From NCBI RefSeq assembly GCF_016765695.1, contig NZ_JAETGO010000089.1:1-64000 (forward strand): a stretch of 64,000 nucleotides of DNA, read 5' to 3'. The number at the start of each line of letters is the position of its first letter. Within the stretch, counting starts at the first letter, position 1. Both the position numbers and the translations under genes were made by a program. Shown here one piece after another: positions 7,010 to 17,483 of the stretch. Below the pieces are notes generated by a model, which made no database searches, had not been told where the DNA came from, and worked only from the letters and a program-made list of their open reading frames with translations. This DNA comes from Sporosalibacterium faouarense (lineage in GTDB: Bacteria > Bacillota > Clostridia > Tissierellales > VENL01).

Positions 7010-8572
7010 ATGAAATTGATAGATAATATTGAAGAGATACTATTAATTGGTGGTAATAATATTGATAAGAAAGAGTTTAGAAATATTCAAAAGAAAATTT
7101 GTAAGGATAAGGACATTAAAAAACTAATATCTAGAGGAAAAGAACCATTTATCATCAGTTTATTAGTGTTTATATTAGGATTTTACTTAGGAGTATTAGA
7201 ACTATTAGATAATATTAAAGTAATATCAAATGTTGTACAGAACTTTTCGTTCAATCTATTTATAGCTATATCAACAATATACACAACTATACAAATCTCA
7301 GGATGGATTAAGACTGTTACTAAAAATACATTTAATCTTCCAAAGTATTTAAAGTATATATTTTCATCAAAGTCTCCAAAGAATCCATTGGAAATATGGA
7401 ATCCTATAAATGCAAATCTATCTGATGCACAGATTATTATACCGGCAGAAAGAATGTTCAATGATAAGGTGTCCTTTATCTATACGGGAATCCCTTATTA
7501 TCAGATAAAAATGATTGATAGTATAACAATTGGGTGGGACCATAACTTTATTAGTTTTGCTAAAGAAAAGTATAGATATTTTAAGTTTTTCACTAAATTT
7601 GCAGTACAAACCTTAGTAGGAAATGCAGATGAAAAATATTATGATAGAGGCAATAGGAAATTAAAGGTAAGTAGCTTCGTATTTGGAATACACTTTTTAA
7701 GTCGCTATTTGAAGGAATCTATAAACTGGAATGGATTTGGTAATAAGATAATGTTAAATATTGATAACAAAATAGAGAATAAAGAAAAGAAAGAATTCTC
7801 TAGACTATTTATTGAAATGTGTACTTCACCTGATATTTTTGAATGGAAAAATAATTCCTCTAAAAATCCAATGCTAACAATTTTTGATATTAATTTCGTA
7901 AGTGAAGATAATAAAAGGTATTATTTTAAAACTAGAATTACTAATTTACTTAAGAAAAGAATCAGAATTCCAGTAAAGAGATTTATTGCAGTTCCATTAA
8001 ACAGTATAGGCATTTTGCCAGAAATGTATCAGGAAGGGTTGTCAAAAAAAATAAGTATACTTTTAGGTGGAGGAGAACAAAACCTAGCTCTCCTATATTT
8101 AATTAATAATTATCGTTGGACAAATAAATCTAATTTTAACATAGGAATTGCAGAAAATGTGTTCGATGATTATCACAATACAAAATTTCAATTGGGGACA
8201 GAAGAATTAGTGTATGGCATCACGAATGAAATTAAGGGAAGAGGATTAGAAGGTAAAAATCAGGGCAAAGCAGAAATATTTTCTTTTGTAACTGATGAAC
8301 TTAGGGTAGTAAGTATATATGGGTATAGTGCAGCAATGACAAAAATATCAGCTTTAAAATTCTTGAAGTACATAAAGGAATGTCAGGAAGAAAACATACC
8401 TTGGAAACGGAAAGAGGTGTGTAATCATTTATTGTATGAAGTAGTAGCAGATGGAGATTTTTATGAATCAAAGGTTTTGAAAGAGTTTAATAAAGAGGAT
8501 ATGATGAATTCTAAAATGACTAACTTTGATAATATATCATCACTTAATATAAAAATTTCTAATAGCAATTAA
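7010..8572 (+). CDS. Orphan membrane protein with two TM segments, function unknown
   Basis: About 520 residues, not recognised. A cytoplasmic-looking N-terminus of ~40 residues is followed by two hydrophobic helices (about residues 45-65 and 78-98). A large soluble part of ~400 residues follows, rich in aromatic and basic residues; it includes a glycine-rich LLGGGEQNLALLYLI stretch and a C-terminal GYSAAMTKISALKFLKYI helix. No catalytic motif is obvious. ATG 7010 is preferred to ATG 7004, because CGGGGG ends only one base before 7004 but seven before 7010. The gene is monocistronic, preceded by an AT-rich region and closed by a strong terminator that it shares with the convergent gene. Confidence 0.65.
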   Translation: MKLIDNIEEILLIGGNNIDKKEFRNIQKKICKDKDIKKLISRGKEPFIISLLVFILGFYLGVLELLDNIKVISNVVQNFSFNLFIAISTIYTTIQISGWIKTVTKNTFNLPKYLKYIFSSKSPKNPLEIWNPINANLSDAQIIIPAERMFNDKVSFIYTGIPYYQIKMIDSITIGWDHNFISFAKEKYRYFKFFTKFAVQTLVGNADEKYYDRGNRKLKVSSFVFGIHFLSRYLKESINWNGFGNKIMLNIDNKIENKEKKEFSRLFIEMCTSPDIFEWKNNSSKNPMLTIFDINFVSEDNKRYYFKTRITNLLKKRIRIPVKRFIAVPLNSIGILPEMYQEGLSKKISILLGGGEQNLALLYLINNYRWTNKSNFNIGIAENVFDDYHNTKFQLGTEELVYGITNEIKGRGLEGKNQGKAEIFSFVTDELRVVSIYGYSAAMTKISALKFLKYIKECQEENIPWKRKEVCNHLLYEVVADGDFYESKVLKEFNKEDMMNSKMTNFDNISSLNIKISNSN

Positions 8573-8595
8573 ATATTAAAGGGTAGAATGTAATG

Positions 8596-8640
8596 AAACA
8601 CCTTTATTCATTTTCTATGTTTAAAGGTGTTTTCTTTTTT
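8596..8640 (+). terminator. Terminator after the orphan membrane protein
   Basis: AAACACCTTTA (8596-8606) pairs with TAAAGGTGTTT (8622-8632), then a T-rich tract. The last codons of the convergent gene run through it. Confidence 0.85.
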
Positions 8641-9177
8641 AATAAAAAATTCAGTAATCAATCTGCAAACAATGGCAATAGCTATATAGATTGGAAAAGA
8701 ATAGATAAATCTCCACCCATGAAGTTCGTAAAAACCTATCCATATAAGTAAAGGTTCAGCTATAAAAGAAAAAATAGCTGATAGTAGAACATTAGCAAAG
8801 ATAAAGCTAGACCACTTTGAGTATTTTTGATATATAAGCATATAAGCTACTGGTAAAATAGAGTAATCAGTGTCAATTAATATATAATCCATTGGAATTA
8901 TCAAAAATGGATATTCCCATAAGACTAAGGTTTCTCCTATTATATCAAATAAAACTGCAAAACCGCTGGCAAAAAAACCATAAACCATAATATTTATTAA
9001 TTTAGATTTATTTACTAACTTCCACCATAGAATTAAGGGAAGAATTAAAGTGCCTATGTTCACCCACCATTGCCAGGTATTGAATACGTAATCTTTCCAG
9101 TAATCAATGCTAGTTGCTACTAAAAGTCTTTGTAATTCTGACATTTTATCTAAAATGGCTTCCATGAATTTACTCAC
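8608..9177 (-). CDS. CBO0543-like multi-pass membrane protein
   Basis: 189 residues with about five hydrophobic segments and many conserved-looking tryptophans (WQWW, LILWWKL, LVLWEYP), plus acidic residues between helices (IPMDYILIDTDYS). The pattern fits the clostridial/bacillar CBO0543 family of small integral membrane proteins, which has no known function. It is a single gene, convergent with the previous one. A related protein is encoded at 21826-22269. The C-terminus is basic (KKENTFKHRK). Start context is ordinary: AGGTGAGTA precedes the ATG. Confidence 0.6.
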   Translation of the reverse strand: MSKFMEAILDKMSELQRLLVATSIDYWKDYVFNTWQWWVNIGTLILPLILWWKLVNKSKLINIMVYGFFASGFAVLFDIIGETLVLWEYPFLIIPMDYILIDTDYSILPVAYMLIYQKYSKWSSFIFANVLLSAIFSFIAEPLLIWIGFYELHGWRFIYSFPIYIAIAIVCRLITEFFIKKENTFKHRK

Positions 9178-9298
9178 CTATTTTTACTAATTTTAACACA
9201 AATATATTATTAGTATAGCTCTTAAGTTAAGTTTCATACCTGATAAATATTTCTAAAACTAAGTTACTACTATAGTTCATAAAAAATAGCAAAAGAAA

Positions 9299-9323
9299 AA
9301 AAGCCCAATATTGAGCTTTTATA
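9299..9323 (-). terminator. Terminator after the ABC-F gene
   Basis: On the minus strand AAGCTC and GGGCTT pair around AATATT, followed by a run of T residues. Confidence 0.75.
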
Positions 9324-9325
9324 CT

Positions 9326-10954
<1,629 letters not shown>

Positions 10955-11154
10955 CTATTATATCATAATATTACGTTAGTTGTATATCTTTTATGATGTT
11001 AAATACCAGTAATAAAATCGTTTTTTGCAATGTGATTTTTAATATAATATAGTAAAATTGCATGATATAATTAATAGAAAAGTAATGGCTAAACTGTTTG
11101 ATATTGAAAAGAAGATTAATTTTACTATATTTTTTATAAGGGAGGAAGGGTTAT

Positions 11155-11985
11155 ATGGCTAGAAAACTATTCTGTGAAATAAATCCATTGACTTATAGAA
11201 TATCTAGAATTAAAGGTATATTTCTTAGGAAATTAAAATGGATTATTGATAATAAAAGATATATAAATACATTTAACGCGCAAAAGCTATCTACTAAGAT
11301 ATATAAACATAAATCTTTGATAAGAAGACAACTGGGAGACGTAGATATGAGACTACAAGAGAATAAGGCAATAAACCTTAATCTGGCAGCTCCTCAAGTA
11401 AATAATATAATCATTAAGCCAGGCGAAATATTTTCATTCTGGAAATTGGTAGGTAATTGCACTGAAAAAAAGGGTTATAAAGAAGGTTTAGTAATTAAAT
11501 CTGGAAGATCAAGCAAAGGAATAGGTGGAGGACTATGTCAATTTACAAATCTAATACATTGGATGGTGCTACACAGTCCTTTAGAAATAATTGAACATCA
11601 TCACCATAATCAAATAGATATGTTCCCAGACTATGGAAGACAAGTTCCTTTTGGGACTGGAACCTCTATTCTGTATAATTATCTCGATTATCAATTTGTC
11701 AACAATACAGACCAAGAATTCCAACTTATTACTTATACAACTGAAAAATATCTATGTGGCGAATTAAGAAGTGAAAGAAGTTTAAAGTATTCATATCATA
11801 TAGTGGAAGAGAATAATCACTTTGTTAAAGAAGGGGATACATATTACAGAAAAAATGAGATTTATAGAAAAATAATTGATAAGCGGACTGGCAAAATGGT
11901 CAAAAAAGAATTAATTAAGAAGAATTGTTCAAAAGTTCTCTATGATTCAAAGTATATACCTATTGAAATGATAAGCTCTAATTAA
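11155..11985 (+). CDS. vanW: VanW-family protein
   Basis: 276 residues. The central part has the VanW-family features GEIFSFWKLVGNCTEKKGY, GIGGGLCQFTN and HHHHNQIDMFPDYGRQVPFG, with the GGGLCQ core intact. Named after an accessory gene in some vancomycin-resistance clusters, the family is widespread in Firmicutes without linked resistance genes, and its biochemical role is not settled. No resistance genes (vanH/A/X-like) adjoin, so resistance should not be inferred. GGGAGGAAGGG precedes the ATG. No clear signal peptide is seen. A terminator with a competing upstream pairing follows. Confidence 0.85.
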   Translation: MARKLFCEINPLTYRISRIKGIFLRKLKWIIDNKRYINTFNAQKLSTKIYKHKSLIRRQLGDVDMRLQENKAINLNLAAPQVNNIIIKPGEIFSFWKLVGNCTEKKGYKEGLVIKSGRSSKGIGGGLCQFTNLIHWMVLHSPLEIIEHHHHNQIDMFPDYGRQVPFGTGTSILYNYLDYQFVNNTDQEFQLITYTTEKYLCGELRSERSLKYSYHIVEENNHFVKEGDTYYRKNEIYRKIIDKRTGKMVKKELIKKNCSKVLYDSKYIPIEMISSN

Positions 11986-11988
11986 TAT

Positions 11989-12072
11989 TATCTCATTATT
12001 CTTGAAAATATGATAATGCAAACAACTAAGGTAAAAGATTCTATTAATGAGATAGAGTCTTTTTGTTTTTTG
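11989..12072 (+). terminator. Terminator after vanW with possible alternative fold
   Basis: AAAAGATTCTAT (12033-12044) pairs with ATAGAGTCTTTT (12052-12063), then a T-tract. In addition TATCTCATTA (11989-11998) is exactly complementary to TAATGAGATA (12045-12054), overlapping the loop and 3' arm, so two mutually exclusive hairpins are possible. Confidence 0.7.
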
Positions 12073-12091
12073 AAAAAGTGTATACTTAATA

Positions 12092-12119
12092 TTGACAATT
12101 TAGTCTGGTAATATATAAT
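12092..12119 (+). promoter_or_regulatory. Sigma-A-like promoter of the ECF operon
   Basis: TTGACA (12092-12097) and TATAAT (12114-12119), both perfect, with a 16-bp spacer, about 110 bp before the sigma gene. Confidence 0.65.
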
Positions 12120-12229
12120 TCACATGTACATAGGAAAACTAAGGTTAGCATATTTTCTTCAAAAATTCAAAATAAGAATGAACCTTTTAGGCATGTATAT
12201 ACTCTTATATATGAAAGTGAGGTGTTGGA

Positions 12230-12757
12230 GTGGATACAAAGCAGCTAATTAAAAGAGCAAAAAAGGGAAATAAAGAAGCTTTAGTCAAACTTATAATGGC
12301 TCAAGAAAAAGAATACTATAAGCTAGCTTATGTATATATGAAGAATAAAGATGATGCTTTGGATGCGCTGGAAGATATGATTTTAGTGCTGTATGAAAAT
12401 ATAGGGAAATTAAGAAATGAAGATAAATTTTATAGTTGGAGTAAAACCATTTTAGTGAATCGTTGTAAAAAGATGTTAAAGGACAGAAGCAAAGTAGTTT
12501 TGATAGATGGATTAAGTTCTGAAAGTTATGAAGGAAATCTTTATAGAAAAGAAGATCAAATTCTATTAGATAAGCATATGTCAAAGCTTAGTGAAAAACA
12601 TCAAGAAGTACTTAAATTAAGATATTTTCTAGATTTGGAATACAACACTATTTCTGAGATGTTGAAAGTACCATTGGGAACAGTAAAATCTCGAATATCC
12701 ATCGGCCTTAATAAACTAAAAGAGAGTCTTGGAGGTGAAGGTTATGAAAGAAGTTGA
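12230..12757 (+). CDS. ECF RNA polymerase sigma factor
   Basis: 175 residues. Region sigma2 is at about residues 10-90 (EYYKLAYVYMKNKDDALDALEDM, then FYSWSKTILVNRC), and region sigma4 at about 115-170 (LSEKHQEVLKLRYFLDLEYNTI, then LGTVKSRIS). This is the minimal two-domain ECF form that directs polymerase to stress or envelope genes. The GTG start is set by GTGAGGTG seven bases upstream. Its 3' end overlaps the next gene by 14 bases, so the two are translationally coupled; the neighbour is a membrane anti-sigma-like protein that probably holds this factor inactive. Confidence 0.9.
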   Translation: MDTKQLIKRAKKGNKEALVKLIMAQEKEYYKLAYVYMKNKDDALDALEDMILVLYENIGKLRNEDKFYSWSKTILVNRCKKMLKDRSKVVLIDGLSSESYEGNLYRKEDQILLDKHMSKLSEKHQEVLKLRYFLDLEYNTISEMLKVPLGTVKSRISIGLNKLKESLGGEGYERS

Positions 12758-14054
12758 AAATATACTTAAGAATAGAAAAAAAGAAATGGATAATATTGAA
12801 GTTCCAAATGATTTAGAAGATAGATTATTAAGAGCTTTAAGACATAAGAAAGTTATTAAGAAGAAAAGAGCGAATTGGAAAGTAAGAGTTGCAGCCTTAT
12901 TGATAATATTCCTATTAGTTGGATATAATTTTGATACTCTAGCCTATTATGGAAAAAAGCTCATAGGATATGATACTGTTATGAACGGAACATTGAGAGA
13001 GTTGAATGAGCTTGAAAAAGGGCAGATTATAGGGAAAAAATATACTTTTGATAATGGAATAATTTTAACCTTAGATGGAATTATGATAGATGAAAATCAA
13101 ATGTTAGCATTTTACAGTTTAGAAGACCCCAGTGGAAAAATTGATGTAACGGACATGACAATGAGTCAAAATAATTTTAAAGGGTTAATAGAAACATATG
13201 ATAATTCAGGGGGAAAAGGCAAATCTAGTGAAGATGGCACTGAAATAAAATGGATATCTAGCTTTGAACCACCAAGGTTTTTTGAAAGAAACTTAAGCTT
13301 TAGATTCAATCTTATTGGAGAAGATATAAGCGAATTAGGGGAAATAAGTTTTAAAATAGATAGAGATAAGGCCATGGGTTATAGTATCAAAAAAACTATT
13401 AATAAGAAGGTTGAAATAGAAGGGAAAAATATTCTTTTTAAATCAATAACAGCGTCTCCAACAACTACGGTTATTAAAGGTTCGATTGATGATATTATTT
13501 CACTTGCTATTGATGAAATAAAGGGAGAAAGATATAGAGCTAATCAACTGAACTTTGACTTAATTGCTAATGGAAAAGTGATAGATAATCAAGGTAGTGG
13601 AATGAGTACCAATTTGAAGGGAATCACTTTCCATAAAGAATTTGATACTTTGCCAACTGATTTAGAGTCCCTTAAAATTAAATTCAAATCCCTTTCAGTA
13701 GTTGAAGATGTCGGCAAAAAAGTAAGTCTTAAAAAAGGTAAAGATAATGGAAATATTGAAATTTTAGGTGAAACTATTAGTATTGATGATGTTTATGAAA
13801 AAAATGGAGAGACTTTTATATCATTAACAACTGAGGAAGATACTATTTTAACAATTGTATATTTATTAGCAGATGGTAAGAAAGTGAAGATTGAAGAAAC
13901 TTTATCAGATGACTACGAGAAAAAGGATATGGGAAGTATTCTCCATAATCGAACTTTTCGATTTAAAGGAACAGGAAATGAGCTAAAATTATATATTGAG
14001 AAAATGACCTATACGAAAGAATCAGATAAGGAAATAAATATCCCAATAGATTGA
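12744..14054 (+). CDS. DUF4179-type membrane anti-sigma protein
   Basis: 436 residues. A cytoplasmic N-terminus (~45 residues, MKEVENILKNRKKEMDNIEV) precedes one transmembrane helix (VAALLIIFLLVGYNFD, about residues 50-66) and a large extracytoplasmic beta-rich domain of ~370 residues. This layout, directly after and overlapping an ECF sigma gene, is that of DUF4179 anti-sigma factors found beside SigV/RpoE-like sigmas in Firmicutes. ATG 12744 is chosen over the 12729 ATG because GGAGGTGA precedes it by six bases. The sensed signal is unknown. A very strong terminator follows. Confidence 0.82.
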   Translation: MKEVENILKNRKKEMDNIEVPNDLEDRLLRALRHKKVIKKKRANWKVRVAALLIIFLLVGYNFDTLAYYGKKLIGYDTVMNGTLRELNELEKGQIIGKKYTFDNGIILTLDGIMIDENQMLAFYSLEDPSGKIDVTDMTMSQNNFKGLIETYDNSGGKGKSSEDGTEIKWISSFEPPRFFERNLSFRFNLIGEDISELGEISFKIDRDKAMGYSIKKTINKKVEIEGKNILFKSITASPTTTVIKGSIDDIISLAIDEIKGERYRANQLNFDLIANGKVIDNQGSGMSTNLKGITFHKEFDTLPTDLESLKIKFKSLSVVEDVGKKVSLKKGKDNGNIEILGETISIDDVYEKNGETFISLTTEEDTILTIVYLLADGKKVKIEETLSDDYEKKDMGSILHNRTFRFKGTGNELKLYIEKMTYTKESDKEINIPID

Positions 14055-14061
14055 ATTTAAG

Positions 14062-14097
14062 AAGATACTACTGGTGAATCAGTAGTATCTTTAAATA
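14062..14097 (+). terminator. Terminator of the ECF operon
   Basis: Perfect 12-bp stem AAGATACTACTG / CAGTAGTATCTT with a 6-nt loop (14062-14091), then TTAAATAT. Confidence 0.85.
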
Positions 14098-14214
14098 TAA
14101 TTCAGAAAAGTATAAAATATATTGATTTTAACTAGTAGATTTTGATAGAGTTGTATGTAATGATTGGTAATTAGATATTGCAAAAAATATTTGAACTAAG
14201 CTTGGAGGGATTAA

Positions 14215-15129
14215 ATGAAGGCAATTGAAGTTTATGGTCTTAAGAAAGAGTATAACTCTATTGTAGCAGTGGATGATATTTCATTTTCCGTTGAAGAGGG
14301 TAGCATATTTGGGATGTTGGGACCTAATGGAGCAGGTAAAAGCACAACAATTGAATGTATTATTGGATTAAGAAAAAAAGATAATGGAGATGTGAAAATC
14401 TTAGGGCTAGACCCTATTAAAGACAATAGTAAACTGTATAATTTAATAGGAGTTCAATTGCAAGAAACTTCATATCAAGATAAAATTAGAGTTTCTGAAT
14501 TATGCGATTTGTTTATGTCGATGTATGATGAACCATTAGATTATATACCTTTATTAGAGCGTTTTGGTTTATTAGAAAAAAAGAAAAATTATATGTCTGA
14601 ATTATCAGGAGGTCAAAGGCAAAAAATTGCAATAATATTAGCATTAATTGCAAATCCAAAGATTGTATTTTTAGACGAATTAACTACAGGTCTCGATCCT
14701 AAAGCTAGAAGGGAAATGTGGAAGTGTATAAGGGAACTGAGAGATGAAGGAAGAACTATATTTATGACTACCCATTATTTGGAGGAAGCAGAATATCTTT
14801 GTGATGAAATTTGTATAATTAATAATGGTGAAATAGTCGCTATAGATAATATTAGTGGAATTATTGATAGGGCAAATATTGATATAATTGTTTCTTTTGA
14901 GACTAAAGAAGAGGTTGCTTCTCTTATAAAGGAAAATATCACTGGAGTTAGCAAGATTGAAAGATTAAATAATATGGTTAAGGTCTATTCAAAAAGAGAT
15001 GATATCATTTCGGACATTGTTATATTACTTAGGAATAAAAATATAGATTATAGCAGAATTGACGTAATAAGACCTACCTTAGAGGATGCTTATCTAAAGT
15101 TAACAGGTAAAGAATGGGAGGTTAAATAG
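14215..15129 (+). CDS. ABC transporter ATP-binding subunit (DrrA/CcmA type)
   Basis: 304 residues. Walker A is GPNGAGKSTT (about residues 38-47), the signature is LSGGQRQK, Walker B is IVFLDELTTGLD, and the H-loop histidine is in TTHYLEEAE. A C-terminal ~85-residue domain follows, as in drug- and antibiotic-type ABC-2 exporters. It pairs with the permease that starts at the very next base after its stop codon, forming a two-gene exporter. The substrate cannot be read from sequence. CTTGGAGGG precedes the ATG. The operon lies downstream of the ECF terminator and ends in its own terminator. Confidence 0.92.
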   Translation: MKAIEVYGLKKEYNSIVAVDDISFSVEEGSIFGMLGPNGAGKSTTIECIIGLRKKDNGDVKILGLDPIKDNSKLYNLIGVQLQETSYQDKIRVSELCDLFMSMYDEPLDYIPLLERFGLLEKKKNYMSELSGGQRQKIAIILALIANPKIVFLDELTTGLDPKARREMWKCIRELRDEGRTIFMTTHYLEEAEYLCDEICIINNGEIVAIDNISGIIDRANIDIIVSFETKEEVASLIKENITGVSKIERLNNMVKVYSKRDDIISDIVILLRNKNIDYSRIDVIRPTLEDAYLKLTGKEWEVK

Positions 15130-15873
15130 ATGAAAAGATTTATGAAAGTTGTCCTAGTTGAATGGAAATTAAATAACAGGAATTTTTTAAATCTATTCTT
15201 TGCTTTAGTTTTTCCAGTTATGATGTTAATGCTATTTGGAACAATGTATGGTAATGAGCCTACTGAATTTATGGGTGGCTTTGGAGGAGTAGATGCATCT
15301 GTACCAGGATATATTTGCATGATAATTGCCGTAACAGGACTTATGACTTTACCCTTAACATTATCTCAATATAGGGAAAGAAAAATTCTTAAACGCTTTA
15401 TGATAACACCAGTAAAGCCTATTGAACTATTAGTGTCACAGTTAGTAGTAAATACGATAACAACAGTAATTGGAATGATCATACTTTTAATTGTTGGTAA
15501 GATAGTGTTTGACTTGCATTTCTTTGGTAATATTTTATCAGCCATAATTTCTTTCTTCATTATTTTATTGAGTATTTTCTCTATTGGATTATTGGTGGCT
15601 GGATTATCTAAGAATGTAAAAGTGGCAACAGCTATATCATATATTATTTATTTTCCAATGCTATTTCTATCAGGAGCAACTATGCCTCTCGAGGCTATGC
15701 CTGAAAGCATAGTCAACATTTCGAAAGCTTTACCACTTACATATGGGGTTAGATTGTTTAAAGGGGTTTGGTTAGGTAATGACTTTTTTGATTATACAGG
15801 TGAAATATTTATTTTGTTAGGTATAATAGTCATTTTTAGTTTACTTGCTACTAGATTCTTTAAATGGGAATAG
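15130..15873 (+). CDS. ABC-2 type exporter permease
   Basis: 247 residues with six predicted membrane segments. The first lies near residues 19-37; the others follow a basic loop (QYRERKILKRF). The sequence PMLFLSGATMPLEAMP before the last segments is typical of ABC-2 permeases. Its ATG follows the TAG of the ATPase gene with no gap, so the two subunits are translationally coupled and form one exporter. Confidence 0.9.
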   Translation: MKRFMKVVLVEWKLNNRNFLNLFFALVFPVMMLMLFGTMYGNEPTEFMGGFGGVDASVPGYICMIIAVTGLMTLPLTLSQYRERKILKRFMITPVKPIELLVSQLVVNTITTVIGMIILLIVGKIVFDLHFFGNILSAIISFFIILLSIFSIGLLVAGLSKNVKVATAISYIIYFPMLFLSGATMPLEAMPESIVNISKALPLTYGVRLFKGVWLGNDFFDYTGEIFILLGIIVIFSLLATRFFKWE

Positions 15874-15893
15874 GATATGAAACTTTAAAAGAG

Positions 15894-15920
15894 AAAGGTG
15901 GGCAATTGCCCACTTTTTCA
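15894..15920 (+). terminator. Terminator after the ABC-2 exporter
   Basis: Self-complementary GTGGGCAATTGCCCAC (15898-15913) flanked by AAAG and TTTTTC. Confidence 0.85.
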
Positions 15921-15992
15921 TATTTCTGAGTTATGGCTGGGAGATACATGTAAATGTGCTAGACAAAATATAAATTTCTAAATAGAGATATG

Positions 15993-15999
15993 TTCGACA
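15993..15999. promoter_or_regulatory. Possible Spo0A box
   Basis: TTCGACA matches the consensus 0A box. It lies about 160 bp before the lipoprotein gene. A 7-bp match occurs by chance, so this is only a candidate. Confidence 0.25.
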
Positions 16000-16157
16000 A
16001 AATATAACAAAATGAGGAAACTTATAATGATATAATGATTAAGAATTTATTTATTAATTAAGACTCTGTAGGCATGAATTTATGTAGTCAAAAATAAGTA
16101 TGATAGATTTCTAAGTAAGGAAATTTCTTTTTTAAATATAATAGGGGGTAGAGAAAA

Positions 16158-16601
16158 ATGCATAGTCATGGTTCTAAAATAGTTATACTTCTTGTGTGTA
16201 TTATTTTAGTAGTTGGGGGATGTAACGATAGTGAAGGCTTAAAGGTAACCGAGATAAAAATTGATAAAGCTAAAAGTAAAGTTAAGGAAGTTATTGAGAA
16301 TAGTATAGATAAAAATGGCATTTACCTTCTTCAACAGGGTGATAATACCATATTTTTATATTTAAATGGTTCAATTGTAGAGACTGGTGAGAAGGCTCCT
16401 TATTATGAGAATATAGAAGTGGTGTCTAATGAAGATTCTTTGGAAATTTATTTTGAAGAAAAGTTCTCTTCTGACTATAGTGAATCGATACCCAATAGAG
16501 TATTATATGAAATCGTAAAAGACAAAGATTATGAGTACTTGAAAGTTTTTAAGAATGGAACCATGACTCATTTTGATACGATTTATTTGATTGGAAAGTA
16601 G
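16158..16601 (+). CDS. Small lipoprotein of unknown function
   Basis: 147 residues. A type II signal peptide is visible: basic HSHGSK, hydrophobic IVILLVCIILVV, then a VGGC lipobox with the lipidated cysteine at about residue 22. The mature part is a ~125-residue charged domain of mixed beta character without a recognised motif. It should be anchored to the outer face of the cell membrane. ATAGGGGG precedes the ATG. It is monocistronic, with no functional clue from neighbours. Confidence 0.7.
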   Translation: MHSHGSKIVILLVCIILVVGGCNDSEGLKVTEIKIDKAKSKVKEVIENSIDKNGIYLLQQGDNTIFLYLNGSIVETGEKAPYYENIEVVSNEDSLEIYFEEKFSSDYSESIPNRVLYEIVKDKDYEYLKVFKNGTMTHFDTIYLIGK

Positions 16602-16776
16602 ACTTTGAAGGAAGTATCTATGAATAGAGTTATTCTAATTTTAATGGCTACATTAATTCTAATTTAGATTAAAATCAAGAAATATTAACATTGGTAAAAA
16701 TGGACTTAAATATTTATTTATTGAATAGTATCATAAGGTTATAAAAGGGTTAACAAATTAAAGGAAGTGATAAAAT

Positions 16777-17397
16777 ATGGACAATTTTATAGATTTAAGT
16801 CATGATATAATTAACAATATGCCTGTTCATCCATATGATGATCCAGTGAAACTATACCAGGATAAATTCTTAGACAAGGATAAGTATAATAACTTTAAGT
16901 TAGAAATTGGAATGCATGCAGGGACTCATATAGATACACCTATGCATTTAACTAATAAAATAACATATATAAATGAAATACCGTTAGATAATTTCATGGG
17001 TAATGGATGCCTATTAGATGTTAGGGGACAAAATGTAATAACCTATAAAGAAAAATATGCTGATATGGTTTTAGAAAATGATGTAGTTATTCTATATACA
17101 GGCTGGTATGAGAAGTTTGGTGCTAAAGAGTATTTTAGTGAACATCCAGTAGTTAATAAAGAATTAGCAGAGTTTTTTATTCAGAGAAAGATAAAAATAC
17201 TTGGTCTTGATTTACCTTCACCAGACCAATATCCATTTGATATACATAAGATGCTTTTTCATAATGATATACTAATTATAGAGAACTTAACAAATTTATC
17301 GAAGCTTATATCAGCTAAAAAATTCGAAATTATGTCATTTCCATTGAAAATTCGTTCAGAGGCCTCAATGGTTAGAGTTGTAGCTAGAGTTAAATAA
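16777..17397 (+). CDS. Cyclase-family metal-dependent hydrolase (kynurenine formamidase-like)
   Basis: 206 residues. The metal-binding signature HAGTHIDTPMH (HxGTHxDxPxH) lies near residues 46-56, and the N-terminus DLSHDIINNMPVHP is typical of the cyclase/formamidase family. Members hydrolyse N-formylkynurenine or other amides; the actual substrate is not shown here, and no tryptophan-catabolism genes adjoin. Start supported by AAGGAAGTGA. It ends 32 bp before the promoter of the AspRS T-box leader. Confidence 0.8.
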   Translation: MDNFIDLSHDIINNMPVHPYDDPVKLYQDKFLDKDKYNNFKLEIGMHAGTHIDTPMHLTNKITYINEIPLDNFMGNGCLLDVRGQNVITYKEKYADMVLENDVVILYTGWYEKFGAKEYFSEHPVVNKELAEFFIQRKIKILGLDLPSPDQYPFDIHKMLFHNDILIIENLTNLSKLISAKKFEIMSFPLKIRSEASMVRVVARVK

Positions 17398-17429
17398 TAA
17401 TATCAAATTGTAAAATCAAATAAAAAAAG

Positions 17430-17458
17430 TTGACAATTATAAAATTAGCATATATAAT
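17430..17458 (+). promoter_or_regulatory. Promoter of the AspRS T-box leader
   Basis: Perfect TTGACA (17430-17435) and perfect TATAAT (17453-17458) with a 17-bp spacer. Confidence 0.88.
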
Positions 17459-17483
17459 AATCAACAAATTAAAGATTAAATAT

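Noticed and set aside
11155-11985. Vancomycin-resistance locus
   Set aside because: Only a VanW-family gene is present. No ligase, dehydrogenase or dipeptidase genes adjoin, and the family is common in sensitive Firmicutes.
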